Part shown: positions 1 through 9,384 of the stretch, one piece after another | How positions within the stretch are numbered: the first letter of the stretch is position 1 | Layout of the letters: the number at the start of each line of letters is the position of its first letter | Source: CALBPI01 sp942491885 | Lineage (GTDB): Bacteria > Pseudomonadota > Gammaproteobacteria > Steroidobacterales > Woeseiaceae | Assembly: GCA_942491885.1 (NCBI GenBank) | Contig: CALOCQ010000002.1 | Span: 1,178,001-1,242,000, forward strand | Direction: 5' to 3' | Length of the DNA: 64,000 nt | Position numbers and translations under genes: made by a program | Notes under the pieces: model-generated | Told to the model about the DNA's origin: nothing | Databases searched by the model: none | What the model saw: the letters and a program-made list of their open reading frames with translations, nothing else

Positions 1-978
1 ACCGAGGCCGCCGCCGAGAGTCTGGTACCGAGCTGGGATGCCAACATCGCCGGCAACTGGTATTTCATCGCCGCCATGACATTCATTTTTCTGCCGGTCA
101 TCTGGGCCGTCACCGATCGCATTATCGAGCCGCGGCTCGGTGCTTTTCGCGCCGAGGGCCACCTCGCCAGTCTCGCTTCTGATGGTGATAAGCCGCTGGA
201 TGCGGGCGAGAAGCGCGGCCTGAAACTTGCCGGTCTCGCCGCACTCGCCATCATCGCGCTATGGATCGGTTTCACCATCGGGCCGGGCACACCGCTGATC
301 GACGAAGCCGCATCGCCGGAAGCGCGCATGCGCCCGTTCTACAGCTCGCTGGTGGCCGGCTTCTTTGTGCTGTTCGTGGCCTGTGGCTGGGCCTATGGCG
401 CGGCCAGCGGCACGGTTAAAGACCACCGCGATATCGTCAGAATGATGACCGAGTCGATGGGCGACCTTGCCTACTACATGGTGCTGGCATTCGCTGCTGC
501 GCACTTTGTCGCGATGTTTAACTGGTCTGAGCTCGGGCTGATTTTCGCCATCATGGGGGCCGATGTGCTGGGCAGCGCCGACCTGCCGATGCCGATCCTG
601 CTTGGCCTGCTGGTGCTGTTTACCGGCTCTATTAACCTGTTCGTCGGCTCGGCCAGTGCAAAATGGGCGTTGCTCGCGCCGGTCATGGTACCGATGATGA
701 TGTTGCTCAACGTCAGCCCGGAAATGACCACCGCCGCCTACCGCGTCGGCGATAGCGCAACCAACATCATTACGCCGCTGATGGTTTACTTCCCGCTGAT
801 ACTGACTTTCTGCCAACGCTGGCAAAAGGACTTCGGTCTCGGCAGCCTGACGGCGACGATGATTCCTTACTCGTTGTGGCTAATGGTCACCGGACTCATC
901 ATGACAATGACCTGGATCGCACTCGGACTGCCACTTGGCCCCGGAACCAGTGTCGGCTACCAGTTGCCTGTAGGCTGA
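1..978 (+). CDS. AbgT-family transporter, 3' part
   Basis: The frame is open from the first base, so the gene starts left of the window; 325 residues are visible against about 500 in the family. At least six hydrophobic segments are present. The C-terminal half carries the family signature, with GDSATNIITP followed by a hydrophobic helix, and an earlier SASAKWALLAP segment. AbgT carriers import p-aminobenzoyl-glutamate or export sulfonamide-like antimetabolites across the inner membrane, driven by an ion gradient. An M20 amidohydrolase of the type that splits aminobenzoyl-glutamate lies 1.8 kb downstream on the other strand, which fits a shared substrate but does not prove it. An in-frame ATG at 76 is internal. 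Confidence 0.9.
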   Translation, partial: TEAAAESLVPSWDANIAGNWYFIAAMTFIFLPVIWAVTDRIIEPRLGAFRAEGHLASLASDGDKPLDAGEKRGLKLAGLAALAIIALWIGFTIGPGTPLIDEAASPEARMRPFYSSLVAGFFVLFVACGWAYGAASGTVKDHRDIVRMMTESMGDLAYYMVLAFAAAHFVAMFNWSELGLIFAIMGADVLGSADLPMPILLGLLVLFTGSINLFVGSASAKWALLAPVMVPMMMLLNVSPEMTTAAYRVGDSATNIITPLMVYFPLILTFCQRWQKDFGLGSLTATMIPYSLWLMVTGLIMTMTWIALGLPLGPGTSVGYQLPVG

Positions 979-988
979 TAACGAATAT

Positions 989-2770
989 ATGGACGAACAG
1001 GATCTTTCGCGTCCCAAGGGACGTTCTTTAAAACCGCTGCGCACGTTGTGGCCGTTTATCCGACCGTACCGCGGGACTTTGATGCTGGCATTGGTCGCCT
1101 TGCTGGTCGCCGCCGCGGCCATGCTGGTGTTGCCGATCGCTTTCCGGTTTGTCATCGATCGCGGCTTTGCCGACGGCGGCAACCTCGAAACCATCAACCA
1201 ATACTTCGGCTGGTTCCTGATCGTATCCCTGGTGTTCGGTGCGTTCGCTGCGATGCGCTTTTACCTGGTCACCTGGCTCGGTGAGCGCGTTGTCGCCGAT
1301 ATTCGCAATGCGGTGTACCGCAATATCATTCGTATGGACCCGACCTTTTTCGAGGTCACGCGAACGGGCGAGATTCTGTCGCGACTAACGGCTGACACCA
1401 CGCTGGTGCAGAGCATCTCCGGCGTCAGCCTGTCGATCGCCTTACGCTCGACTATCACTTTCGTTGGTGCGCTGTGCCTGCTGCTGGTCACCAGCCTCGA
1501 GTTAGCCGGCTACATCCTGCTGATGATCCCGTTGATCGTGGTGCCGCTGATTGCTGTTGGCCGACGCATTCGCAGTTTGTCGCGCAGCGCCCAGGACAAG
1601 ATCGCCGACACCAGTGGTCTCGCCGGCGAGACGCTCAATGCAATGCAGACCGTGCAGGCGTTCAGCATGGAAGACCTGCAGACGGAACGCTTCGGCGATG
1701 CCGTGCGCCAGAGCTTCGAGGCAGGTGTGCGGCGCACCAAGGTACGCGCGCTGATTTCGGCGATGGGCATTATTCTGGTGTTCGGCGCGATCACCGTGGT
1801 CTTGTGGCTGGGCGCGCGCGCGGTGCTTGCCGGTGAAATGACCGGCGGTGAGCTCGGTCAGTTTCTGCTGTATGCGGCGTTTGTCGGCTCGTCTGCGGCG
1901 AGCCTTAGTGAAGTCTGGGGCGAAATCCAGCGCGGCGCCGGCGCCATGGAGCGTCTCGCGGAATTACTCGCCGCGACGCCGGCGATTCAGCCGCCGCCCA
2001 ACCCGGTGGCGCTGCCCGAGCGATGCACCGGCAATATTGCCTTTCACGATGTCAGCTTCAGCTATCCGTCGCGACCCGACGATTTGGCGCTCGACAACGT
2101 GTCCTACCAGATCGAAACCGGCCAGACGGTCGCGATTGTCGGGCCTTCCGGCGCCGGCAAGAGCACCAGCATGCAGTTATTGCTGCGTTTTTATGACCCG
2201 CGCGCCGGCCACATCAGCATCGATGGCATCGATATCAAGTCGACCGACCCGCGCGAGCTCAGGCGCCAGATCGGTTTGGTGCCGCAGGAAACGGTGCTCT
2301 TCGGCACCAGCGCGATGGAGAATATTCGTTTCGGACGCCCGGGCGCGAGCGACGACGACGTGCGTGCTGCGGCCGAGGCGGCGGCGGCCGATGAATTCAT
2401 CGATCAACTACCGGACGGTTTCGACAGCTTCCTCGGTGAACGCGGCCTGCGGCTGTCCGGCGGACAGCGCCAGCGCATCGCGATCGCCAGGGCAATCCTC
2501 AAAGACGCGCCGATATTGCTGCTCGATGAGGCCACCAGCTCGCTCGATGCGGAAAGCGAGCGACTGGTGCAAACCGCGCTCGACCGGCTAATGAAGAACC
2601 GCACGACACTGGTAATCGCGCATCGGCTGGCGACGGTAAAGCAAGCCGACAAAATCATTGTTATGGATCATGGCAAGGTTGTTGCGAGCGGCACGCACGA
2701 CCAGCTGGTTGCCTCAAGCGAACTGTATGCGCGGCTGGCGAAATTGCAGTTTGGTGATATCGCCGCCTGA
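989..2770 (+). CDS. ABC exporter, fused permease and ATPase (MsbA/LmrA-like)
   Basis: A 593-residue half-transporter. Residues about 30-320 hold six membrane helices of the type I exporter fold; the nucleotide-binding domain follows, with Walker A GPSGAGKST near residue 386, signature LSGGQRQR near 488, Walker B ILLLDEATSSLD near 510 and the switch His in IAHRLAT near 545. It should act as a homodimer in the inner membrane and pump out lipids, drugs or peptides. The ATG lies 10 bases after the AbgT stop codon, so the two are probably co-transcribed. The substrate cannot be read from sequence. Confidence 0.92.
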   Translation: MDEQDLSRPKGRSLKPLRTLWPFIRPYRGTLMLALVALLVAAAAMLVLPIAFRFVIDRGFADGGNLETINQYFGWFLIVSLVFGAFAAMRFYLVTWLGERVVADIRNAVYRNIIRMDPTFFEVTRTGEILSRLTADTTLVQSISGVSLSIALRSTITFVGALCLLLVTSLELAGYILLMIPLIVVPLIAVGRRIRSLSRSAQDKIADTSGLAGETLNAMQTVQAFSMEDLQTERFGDAVRQSFEAGVRRTKVRALISAMGIILVFGAITVVLWLGARAVLAGEMTGGELGQFLLYAAFVGSSAASLSEVWGEIQRGAGAMERLAELLAATPAIQPPPNPVALPERCTGNIAFHDVSFSYPSRPDDLALDNVSYQIETGQTVAIVGPSGAGKSTSMQLLLRFYDPRAGHISIDGIDIKSTDPRELRRQIGLVPQETVLFGTSAMENIRFGRPGASDDDVRAAAEAAAADEFIDQLPDGFDSFLGERGLRLSGGQRQRIAIARAILKDAPILLLDEATSSLDAESERLVQTALDRLMKNRTTLVIAHRLATVKQADKIIVMDHGKVVASGTHDQLVASSELYARLAKLQFGDIAA

Positions 2771-2775
2771 GCCCG

Positions 2776-3972
2776 TCACTCGCTATCGACATGCTGGTCG
2801 AGCAGCGCCCGATACAGTTTCGCACCGATATCGATCAACGCATCCGGGTAGTCATAACCGTCATCGTGCAGCTGCGGCTGATCCACACCCGAACCGAGAC
2901 CGAAAAACGCACCGGCATAGCGATCGGTAAAGTAGCCGAAGTCCTCCGACCAGCGAAACGGCTCCTCCAGCGTTTGCACATCGAGACCGGCACGCCCGGC
3001 CGCACGGCAAATACGCTCGACGCTTTGCGCATCCGATGTCGTGGCAGCGAATCGCTCATGCCATGAGATCTCACACCCAAGACCCGCATCAGCAGCGGCT
3101 GTTTCAGTCAGCTGAACCAGCGCATCGCAGGCGCGGGTCAGATCGGCCGTCGTGTGTGCACGCAGAACACCGGTAATCACGGCTTCGCCCGGTGTCGTGC
3201 CAAAGTTGCGGGTGGCCGTCCTGGCGCCGAGCTCGGCGTAGGTGATCGTGCCCAGTACCGGCGTGTCAGTAACGGATGCAAGCGACACATGGAAATTATT
3301 CACCGCCTCAACCAGCGACGCCACGGTGCCGGACGGATTGACGCCATCCTCCGGATAGCTCGCGTGTGAGGTCGTACCGCGCAAGGTCACAACGAAACCC
3401 GTAGAGGCCTGGGCAAACAGGCCAGGGCGAATCAATACCCGCCCCAGCGGATACTTCGGCACATTGTGAAACCCGTAGACAAAATCCGGCGCTGGCAGCG
3501 CGTTGAAATCGCCATCGGCAAGCACCGCCAATGCGCCCGTTCCTGTTTCCTCGGCCGGCTGGAACAGCAGATAAACACGGCCGCGGCGAACCGGTTTTGA
3601 GCGCAGGCCCTCGGCCACGGCGACCAACGTTGCCATATGACCATCATGGCCGCACTTGTGCGAGACCCCGGCTACCGTCGAACGATGCGGAATATCGTTG
3701 GACTCGTGTATCGGCAATGCGTCGAGTTCCGATCGCAGCATGACGGTCGGCCCTGGCGTGCCGCTGTCGAACACCGCGCAGATGCCCGTTTGCATATGGC
3801 CCAGACCCTCGATGATCTTGGTCGGCTGACAGTCAGCGAGACGTGCGCCGATCGTTTGTGCGGTCTGGTACTCGCACTCTGAAAGCTCCGGCTGTGCGTG
3901 CAATTGGCGTCGCAAGGCGACGACGTCCGCGCGACCGGCTTGCGACGATGCGCTATCAAGCGAGCGTGACAT
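2776..3972 (-). CDS. M20 family amidohydrolase (AbgB/hippurate-hydrolase-like)
   Basis: A 398-residue M20D-type metallopeptidase. The metal-binding CGHDGHM motif sits in the first third, followed by PAEETGTGA with the catalytic Glu pair, and a GLGSG segment near the C-terminus. Family members hydrolyse amide bonds of N-acyl amino acids, aminobenzoyl-glutamate or dipeptides in the cytoplasm. I chose the ATG at 3972 because AAGGAGG lies 5 bases upstream; a TTG at 3993 would extend it by seven residues without a better site. It converges with the ABC gene, with 5 bases between the stops, and follows the RND gene on the same strand. The nearby AbgT transporter suggests an aminoacyl substrate. Confidence 0.9.
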   Translation of the reverse strand: MSRSLDSASSQAGRADVVALRRQLHAQPELSECEYQTAQTIGARLADCQPTKIIEGLGHMQTGICAVFDSGTPGPTVMLRSELDALPIHESNDIPHRSTVAGVSHKCGHDGHMATLVAVAEGLRSKPVRRGRVYLLFQPAEETGTGALAVLADGDFNALPAPDFVYGFHNVPKYPLGRVLIRPGLFAQASTGFVVTLRGTTSHASYPEDGVNPSGTVASLVEAVNNFHVSLASVTDTPVLGTITYAELGARTATRNFGTTPGEAVITGVLRAHTTADLTRACDALVQLTETAAADAGLGCEISWHERFAATTSDAQSVERICRAAGRAGLDVQTLEEPFRWSEDFGYFTDRYAGAFFGLGSGVDQPQLHDDGYDYPDALIDIGAKLYRALLDQHVDSE

Positions 3973-4045
3973 TCGCGCCTCCTTGCCCGCCAACGGGCGT
4001 TAATTTCGACGACGCCCTGAGTATACGAAAGCCCTGCCGCTTGCG

Positions 4046-6550
4046 TCAGGACATTCCGATCGAGCGGTTTTCCGGATCAGGCTCGCGGTGCGGACCATAG
4101 GGCTGGAATACCCGGAACAGCATCGGCAGCACGGTAATGTCGGTCAGCAATGCACTGACCATCGCGATGGCGGTGAAGACGCCGAAATAAACGGTAGGTA
4201 TGAAACTCGATAGCACCATGACCAGAAAGCCAATGGTGATCGTCATCGTCGTGTAGTACATCGCCCGCCCGATGCTGTCGTGCGCCCTGTGCAGCGCGGC
4301 GCGATAGTCATGATCGACACGCCATTCCTCTTCGTAGCGATGCACGTAATGAATGGTGTCATCGACACCGATGCCCACGGCGATCGCGGCAATCGTGATC
4401 GTCATTATATCCAGCGGGACGCCGAGCAGGCCCAGCAGCCCGAGCACAAACAACGCCGGGATGATATTTGGCACGATTGCGATCAGGGCAACTTTCAACG
4501 AACGCAACAGTATTGCGAATGTCAGCATGATGGCGAGAAAGATAACGGCCAGCGTCTGGATCTGTGACCTGAACAGGCTTTGCAACAGATTGTTATAAAG
4601 CACCACCATGCCGGTTAGCTGGACGCGCTCACCGTATTGGCCACGTGTTTCTTCCAGGTGCGACTGAATCTTTTCCAGCAGGGCATCGCGATTCAGACCG
4701 CGGCTCGTCTCAAAAACACGCAGCGCGACCCGCAATTGCTGCGCGTCGCCCGACAGATACGGAGTTATCATTTCTGCGCGCAGATCATCGGGCAGTTTTT
4801 TATATAAGAGCGACAGCGAAAAGTTGTCGTCGGCCACATCGGGCTCCAGCGCTTGCAGGACCTCCAGCCCGGTCGCGAGCGACAGCACCTTGCCGGTTTC
4901 CGGAAGGCCCTCAAGGTAGTCGTGAATAGCGCGGACGTCGCGCAGACGACTGGCATTGAACCAGTAACTCGTCGCGGTAATACCACCATCGGAATCATCG
5001 TCATCGGCAAGCGGATCGTCCCAATCCAGGTCCGCCGGGTCGACTTCGGGGGCATCGATAATCACGTCCATCGGCGTCGTACCGCCAAGTTGTTCGTCGA
5101 TCAGCAGCATCCCCTGATGAATTTCGGTCTCGTCGTGAAAATAGTCGATGAACCTGTTCTCAACCGTCAGCCTTGAAATACCAGCAACCGAGATTGCGAG
5201 GATGCCAACGGCCATGACGATGACACCCAGCGTGTGATGCTCGGCCACGCGGGCAAAGCGGCCCAGCAACGGGCCGATGAAATCCGGCCCGCGCACCTGG
5301 GCGCGCGCCGGCAACATGACCAGCAGCGATGGAAACAACGAAAAGGCGACAAACATGGATGTCGCCATCGCGAACATCATGATCCAGCCGAAATCGATCA
5401 CTGGCCGAATATTGCTGACGACAAGTGATCCGAAGGCGACCATCGTCGTCAGCACGGTAAACAGGCATGGCACGATTTTGCTGCGCAGCGTAGCGCTCAC
5501 AAGCTTGCGCACGTCGCTGCCAGGTTGCAGTGACTCGAGTTCGCGATAGCGCACGATAAGGTGAATGGTCAGCGAGAAGCTGAAGATCAAAACCAACGCC
5601 ATGAAATTCGACGACACAACGGTTACCGGCCATCGCGCGAGACCAAGCGCGCCGAGCGTCATGAAGCCGACCGTAGCGGCGATCAGCATCGGCAACATTA
5701 CCCAACGGAGCTGGCGAAAAATTGCCAGTAGCAGGATCGCAAGAATGCCAAGTACGGCTGCTCCGAAAATCACCACATCATGGCGAATGAAGCGCCGCAT
5801 GTCGGTCGCGATCATCGGGATGCCGCCAAGGTATAGATCCGCGTTTTCCCTGTAGTCATCGAGCACGGCGCGCACACGCTCTATAACGGCAGCATCCGCG
5901 GCCGTGAGCGTCTTGGCATAGTCATCGAATGCGCGCTCCGCCTGCCTGCGCGCCACACGGTCTGCACTGTGCGTATCGAGGGCGGGTTTCGCAAGACGCA
6001 GCGCATCGCGCTGGCTCAGCAATTGGTAATACGTCTCATCGCGCGCCAGCATGACCTGAACCGCGCTGGTCCGGCCATCCGGGCTCATCAGCCGGTTCCG
6101 GTACAGTGGGCTGGACGTCAGCTCCACCGCCGCCAGAATCGTGTCTGCATCACCCTTCCGTAAGGTTGGCGCACCATCACTCAACGCATCGATAGTCAGC
6201 GGTGGACTCTGCAGCAACGGCACGTCGAGGATACTCGTCACGCTCGCCACCCGCGGAATATCCCGCAAGCGGTCAGTCATTTCCCGCAGCACGGCAACGC
6301 TCGGGGCAGAGAGCATCTCGGCGCCGGGAGAGTAGGTGACAATCAGATAGTCATCCGAGCCGTAGCGCGCCCGAATGCTGCGGTAGTAGTCGAGCGCGGC
6401 ATCGTTTTCGAGCACCAGGGAGTCCGCCGAGACGTCGAGCTGAAAGCGGGGAATGAACATTCCCAGCAGCAGCGCAATAATCGCAACGCCAACCAGCGTC
6501 AGGCGCGGCCGGCCGATAACCAGAGATTCGTAGTGGTCGAAGAATCGCAT
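4046..6550 (-). CDS. RND/MMPL superfamily exporter
   Basis: An 834-residue inner-membrane protein with the duplicated RND layout: one N-terminal helix, a large periplasmic loop, a block of about five helices, a second loop and a final helical block. The second block contains GIGVDDTIHYVHRY, the helix that carries the proton-relay Asp in MMPL/HAE3 proteins. Such exporters act on lipids or hydrophobic compounds, often without a dedicated adaptor. No membrane-fusion protein or outer-membrane factor gene is adjacent. A 73-base gap separates it from the M20 gene downstream. A hopanoid or lipid carrier role is possible, but the sequence alone does not decide. Confidence 0.85.
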   Translation of the reverse strand: MRFFDHYESLVIGRPRLTLVGVAIIALLLGMFIPRFQLDVSADSLVLENDAALDYYRSIRARYGSDDYLIVTYSPGAEMLSAPSVAVLREMTDRLRDIPRVASVTSILDVPLLQSPPLTIDALSDGAPTLRKGDADTILAAVELTSSPLYRNRLMSPDGRTSAVQVMLARDETYYQLLSQRDALRLAKPALDTHSADRVARRQAERAFDDYAKTLTAADAAVIERVRAVLDDYRENADLYLGGIPMIATDMRRFIRHDVVIFGAAVLGILAILLLAIFRQLRWVMLPMLIAATVGFMTLGALGLARWPVTVVSSNFMALVLIFSFSLTIHLIVRYRELESLQPGSDVRKLVSATLRSKIVPCLFTVLTTMVAFGSLVVSNIRPVIDFGWIMMFAMATSMFVAFSLFPSLLVMLPARAQVRGPDFIGPLLGRFARVAEHHTLGVIVMAVGILAISVAGISRLTVENRFIDYFHDETEIHQGMLLIDEQLGGTTPMDVIIDAPEVDPADLDWDDPLADDDDSDGGITATSYWFNASRLRDVRAIHDYLEGLPETGKVLSLATGLEVLQALEPDVADDNFSLSLLYKKLPDDLRAEMITPYLSGDAQQLRVALRVFETSRGLNRDALLEKIQSHLEETRGQYGERVQLTGMVVLYNNLLQSLFRSQIQTLAVIFLAIMLTFAILLRSLKVALIAIVPNIIPALFVLGLLGLLGVPLDIMTITIAAIAVGIGVDDTIHYVHRYEEEWRVDHDYRAALHRAHDSIGRAMYYTTMTITIGFLVMVLSSFIPTVYFGVFTAIAMVSALLTDITVLPMLFRVFQPYGPHREPDPENRSIGMS

Positions 6551-6703
6551 CTTTCTTCACTATGCCGGCTGGCGTGGCGAGCAACAATTGGGACAAACCG
6601 CAGCCTTTGCGCACGGTTTACCGGCGCATGGCGGCTTGCAATGCGCCGCACCTTGCGCACAATAAGGCCCCAGCCCGATATACGACCCAACGGAGCAGAA
6701 TTT

Positions 6704-6820
6704 GTGACTATCAGGAATTTCATTGCTCTGAGCGCAGGCATCATCGCTGTTTCAGCACTAGCAGGCTGCGGCACGGGCCCGGGCGACTCCGTTACGTCAA
6801 ACGTCACCACGAAAAACTAA
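6704..6820 (+). CDS. 38-residue lipoprotein-signal mini-ORF, in frame with the next gene
   Basis: A GTG start after GGAG opens a 38-codon frame encoding a positively charged N-terminus, a hydrophobic stretch and the lipobox ALAGC, then a short hydrophilic tail. It ends in TAA and the ATG of the oligopeptidase gene follows at once in the same reading frame. Two readings are possible: a small separate lipoprotein translated with the peptidase, or the original signal peptide of the peptidase cut off by a nonsense codon. The mature part would be only about 17 residues. Confidence 0.5.
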   Translation: MTIRNFIALSAGIIAVSALAGCGTGPGDSVTSNVTTKN

Positions 6821-8974
6821 ATGACACAAAACGACAACAACCCGTTCGACCTGATAGATGCCGAGTCGCCGGTTGCCGAGCGGCGGCCATTGGAAATCGA
6901 ACAGCACGGCATTAAGCGCATCGACAACTACGCGTGGCTGCGCGACGCTCAATGGCAGGAAGTGTTGCGCGACCCGGGCGAGCTTGATGCGGATATCCGC
7001 AGTTATCTGGAGGCCGAAAACGGCTACTACGAGACGGCGACGGACGACCTCGCGGCGTTGCGCGAGCAACTGTTTCAGGAAATGCGCGGCCGGATCAGGG
7101 AAGACGATAGCTCGGTGCCCCAGGTTGACGGTGACTACGCCTATTCGGTGCGATACCGCGAGGGCGGCGAATACCCGATCTACGTCCGAACGTCACGTAA
7201 TGGTGGCAAGGAAACCATCCTTTTTGACGGTGACAAGGAAGGCGAGGGCGAGGACTTTTTCCGTGTTTCCGATGTCGCCCATAGCCGCGATCACACACTG
7301 ATCGCCTATGGCGTCGACCGGCTCGGCTCCGAATACTACGATTTGCGGATACGCAACCTGGCGACCGGTAACGAGTTCGATGAGACCGTCGGCTCTACCG
7401 ACGGAGACGCGGTCTGGGCTGCGGACTCGAAATCGTTTTACTACGTTGAACGCGATGACAACCAGCGCCCCAAACGCGTCAAGCACCACCTGCTCGGCAG
7501 CGACCCTGCCAACGACCGGCTGGTGTACGAAGAGGCCGATGACAGCTATTTCCTTAGTATCGGAGAAAGCCAGAGCGGTGAATACATTTTCATCGGCAGC
7601 AACAAGGGCACATCTAGCGAGTATCGGTTCCTGCGCGCCGACGCGAAACCGGGCACACAACCAACGCTGATCGCGGCACGAGCGGAGGATGAACTCTATT
7701 ATCCCGAGCATCATGGTGATTCGTTTTACATCCAAACCAATGCTGACGGCGCCGTGGACTTCAAGATCGTGCGCACACCGATCGCCACGCCGGGTCGCGA
7801 TAACTGGGCAGACTGGCTGGCACACGAGCCGGGCACCTACATCAACTTCTTTGTCCCGCTGGCCGACTGGTTTGTGCGTCTCGAGCGTGAGAACGCATTG
7901 CCACGAATTGTCGTTTCGGACTATTCCGGCGAGAACACCTACACCGTTGATTTTCCGGAAGCAGCGTATAACGTTGCGCTGTCGGCTGGCTATGAATACG
8001 ACACCGATAATCTGCGCTTCACTTACGAGTCGCCTTCCACGCCCGGGCAGACTTACGACTTCAACCTGAAGACACGCGAGCGCGAGCTCCGCAAGACCCA
8101 GGAAGTGCCAAGCGGTCATTACCCGGAACTGTATGCCGTGGAGCGATTGTTCGTGACGGCGGACGACGGCGCGAAGATTCCTGTGACGGTTCTGCGCCTG
8201 AAGAGCACGCCCGTCGACGGCGCCGCACCACTTTTGCTGTACGGCTATGGCAGCTACGGCGCGACGATGGAGGCCTGGTTCAGCACCAGCGTGTTGTCGC
8301 TCGTGGATCGTGGTGTCGTGTATGCAACGGCGCATATCCGCGGCAGCTCGGCGAAAGGGCGCCAGTGGTATCTCGACGGCAAGCTGGAAAAGAAGAAAAA
8401 CACCTTCTCTGACTTTGCGCAGGCCGCCGAAACGTTGCAGGAAAAAGGCTATGGACGGAAGGGCGAGACCGTCATCTACGGCGGTTCAGCCGGTGGTCTG
8501 CTCGTTGGTGCAACACTGAACCTGCGCCCCGACCTGTTCGGCGGTGCGATTGCGGCTGTCCCGTTTGTTGATGTGATCAACACGATATCCGACGCAGAGC
8601 TACCGTTGACGCCGCCCGAGTGGGTGGAATGGGGTGACCCGATCACAGACCCCAAAGCCTATGAGACCATCACCGCCTATTCGCCTTACGACAATATCCG
8701 CAACGATGTGGAATATCCGCCGTTGCTGGCCACCGGTGGGCTCACCGACTACCGCGTCACCTATTGGGAACCGGCAAAGTGGGTCGCACGCATGCGTGCA
8801 GAAGCCAAAGGCGGTCCGTTCTTCCTGAAAATGAATATGGACGCCGGCCATAGTGGCTCGGCGGCACGTTTCGAACGCCTGAAGGAGCGCACCCACGATT
8901 ACGCGTTTGCGTTGCGGATCTTCGGTTTGGTCGAACGCGAGCCCGTTTCGCATACAGCGCCGGACGGTCAGTAA
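6821..8974 (+). CDS. ptrB: oligopeptidase B, S9A serine peptidase
   Basis: A 717-residue prolyl-oligopeptidase-family enzyme: N-terminal region and seven-bladed propeller to about residue 430, then the alpha/beta-hydrolase domain. The nucleophile is in GGSAGGLL near residue 555, Asp in GGLTDYRV near 641 and His in DAGHSG near 676. GRQWYLDGKLEKKKNTF is typical of oligopeptidase B, which cuts short peptides after basic residues, rather than prolyl oligopeptidase. As it stands the start ATG gives no signal peptide, so the enzyme would be cytoplasmic; the in-frame lipoprotein leader just upstream raises the possibility that the ancestral form was membrane-anchored. Confidence 0.9.
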   Translation: MTQNDNNPFDLIDAESPVAERRPLEIEQHGIKRIDNYAWLRDAQWQEVLRDPGELDADIRSYLEAENGYYETATDDLAALREQLFQEMRGRIREDDSSVPQVDGDYAYSVRYREGGEYPIYVRTSRNGGKETILFDGDKEGEGEDFFRVSDVAHSRDHTLIAYGVDRLGSEYYDLRIRNLATGNEFDETVGSTDGDAVWAADSKSFYYVERDDNQRPKRVKHHLLGSDPANDRLVYEEADDSYFLSIGESQSGEYIFIGSNKGTSSEYRFLRADAKPGTQPTLIAARAEDELYYPEHHGDSFYIQTNADGAVDFKIVRTPIATPGRDNWADWLAHEPGTYINFFVPLADWFVRLERENALPRIVVSDYSGENTYTVDFPEAAYNVALSAGYEYDTDNLRFTYESPSTPGQTYDFNLKTRERELRKTQEVPSGHYPELYAVERLFVTADDGAKIPVTVLRLKSTPVDGAAPLLLYGYGSYGATMEAWFSTSVLSLVDRGVVYATAHIRGSSAKGRQWYLDGKLEKKKNTFSDFAQAAETLQEKGYGRKGETVIYGGSAGGLLVGATLNLRPDLFGGAIAAVPFVDVINTISDAELPLTPPEWVEWGDPITDPKAYETITAYSPYDNIRNDVEYPPLLATGGLTDYRVTYWEPAKWVARMRAEAKGGPFFLKMNMDAGHSGSAARFERLKERTHDYAFALRIFGLVEREPVSHTAPDGQ

Positions 8975-9003
8975 TGCGCACCAACAGGCAGGGTAGCTAG
9001 ACG

Positions 9004-9384
9004 ATGCGCGGGATTATTCTGCGCATAGCGATTACCGCACTCGGTCTTTGGCTGGCGGCGACAATCGTGCCCGGCATAGTTATCACGACGCCGGGTACAT
9101 TGATATTAGCGGCGTTGCTGATGGGGCTGGTCAATGCGCTCGTGCGCCCGCTTGTGCTGCTATTGACGCTGCCGCTGACGATCATAACGCTGGGGCTGTT
9201 CCTGCTTTTTATCAACGCCGCAATGTTCGGTCTGGTCGCAGCATTTCTCGACGGTTTCAGCGTTTCCGGGTTTATTGCCGCACTGCTCGGCTGGCTGATC
9301 GTCTCGATCACCAGCACGGTCGCCTCGTGGTATATCGGCCCGAAAGGTCGCTACCAGGTGATGGTTATCGAGCGGCGACGCTAG
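9004..9384 (+). CDS. phage-holin-4/YvlD family small membrane protein
   Basis: A 126-residue protein with four hydrophobic segments spanning nearly the whole length and the family pattern GLVNALVRPL followed by LPLTIITLGLF. Despite the family name (phage holin 4 superfamily) no phage genes are nearby; chromosomal members are inner-membrane proteins of unknown role, sometimes linked to envelope stress. Start ATG is 29 bases after the oligopeptidase stop. Its last 20 bases overlap the end of the convergent TPR gene. Confidence 0.85.
   Translation: MRGIILRIAITALGLWLAATIVPGIVITTPGTLILAALLMGLVNALVRPLVLLLTLPLTIITLGLFLLFINAAMFGLVAAFLDGFSVSGFIAALLGWLIVSITSTVASWYIGPKGRYQVMVIERRR

Noticed and set aside
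259..825. Long minus-strand open frame inside the AbgT gene
   Set aside because: It is antisense to a clearly conserved membrane protein, is rich in His, Arg and Gln, and has no ribosome site; a shadow frame.
7193..8335. 380-codon minus-strand frame inside the oligopeptidase gene
   Set aside because: Antisense to a full-length conserved enzyme with an intact catalytic triad; no family similarity of its own.
9004..9384. Phage holin as evidence of a prophage
   Set aside because: The YvlD/holin-4 family is common on chromosomes and no phage structural, integrase or lysis genes are nearby.
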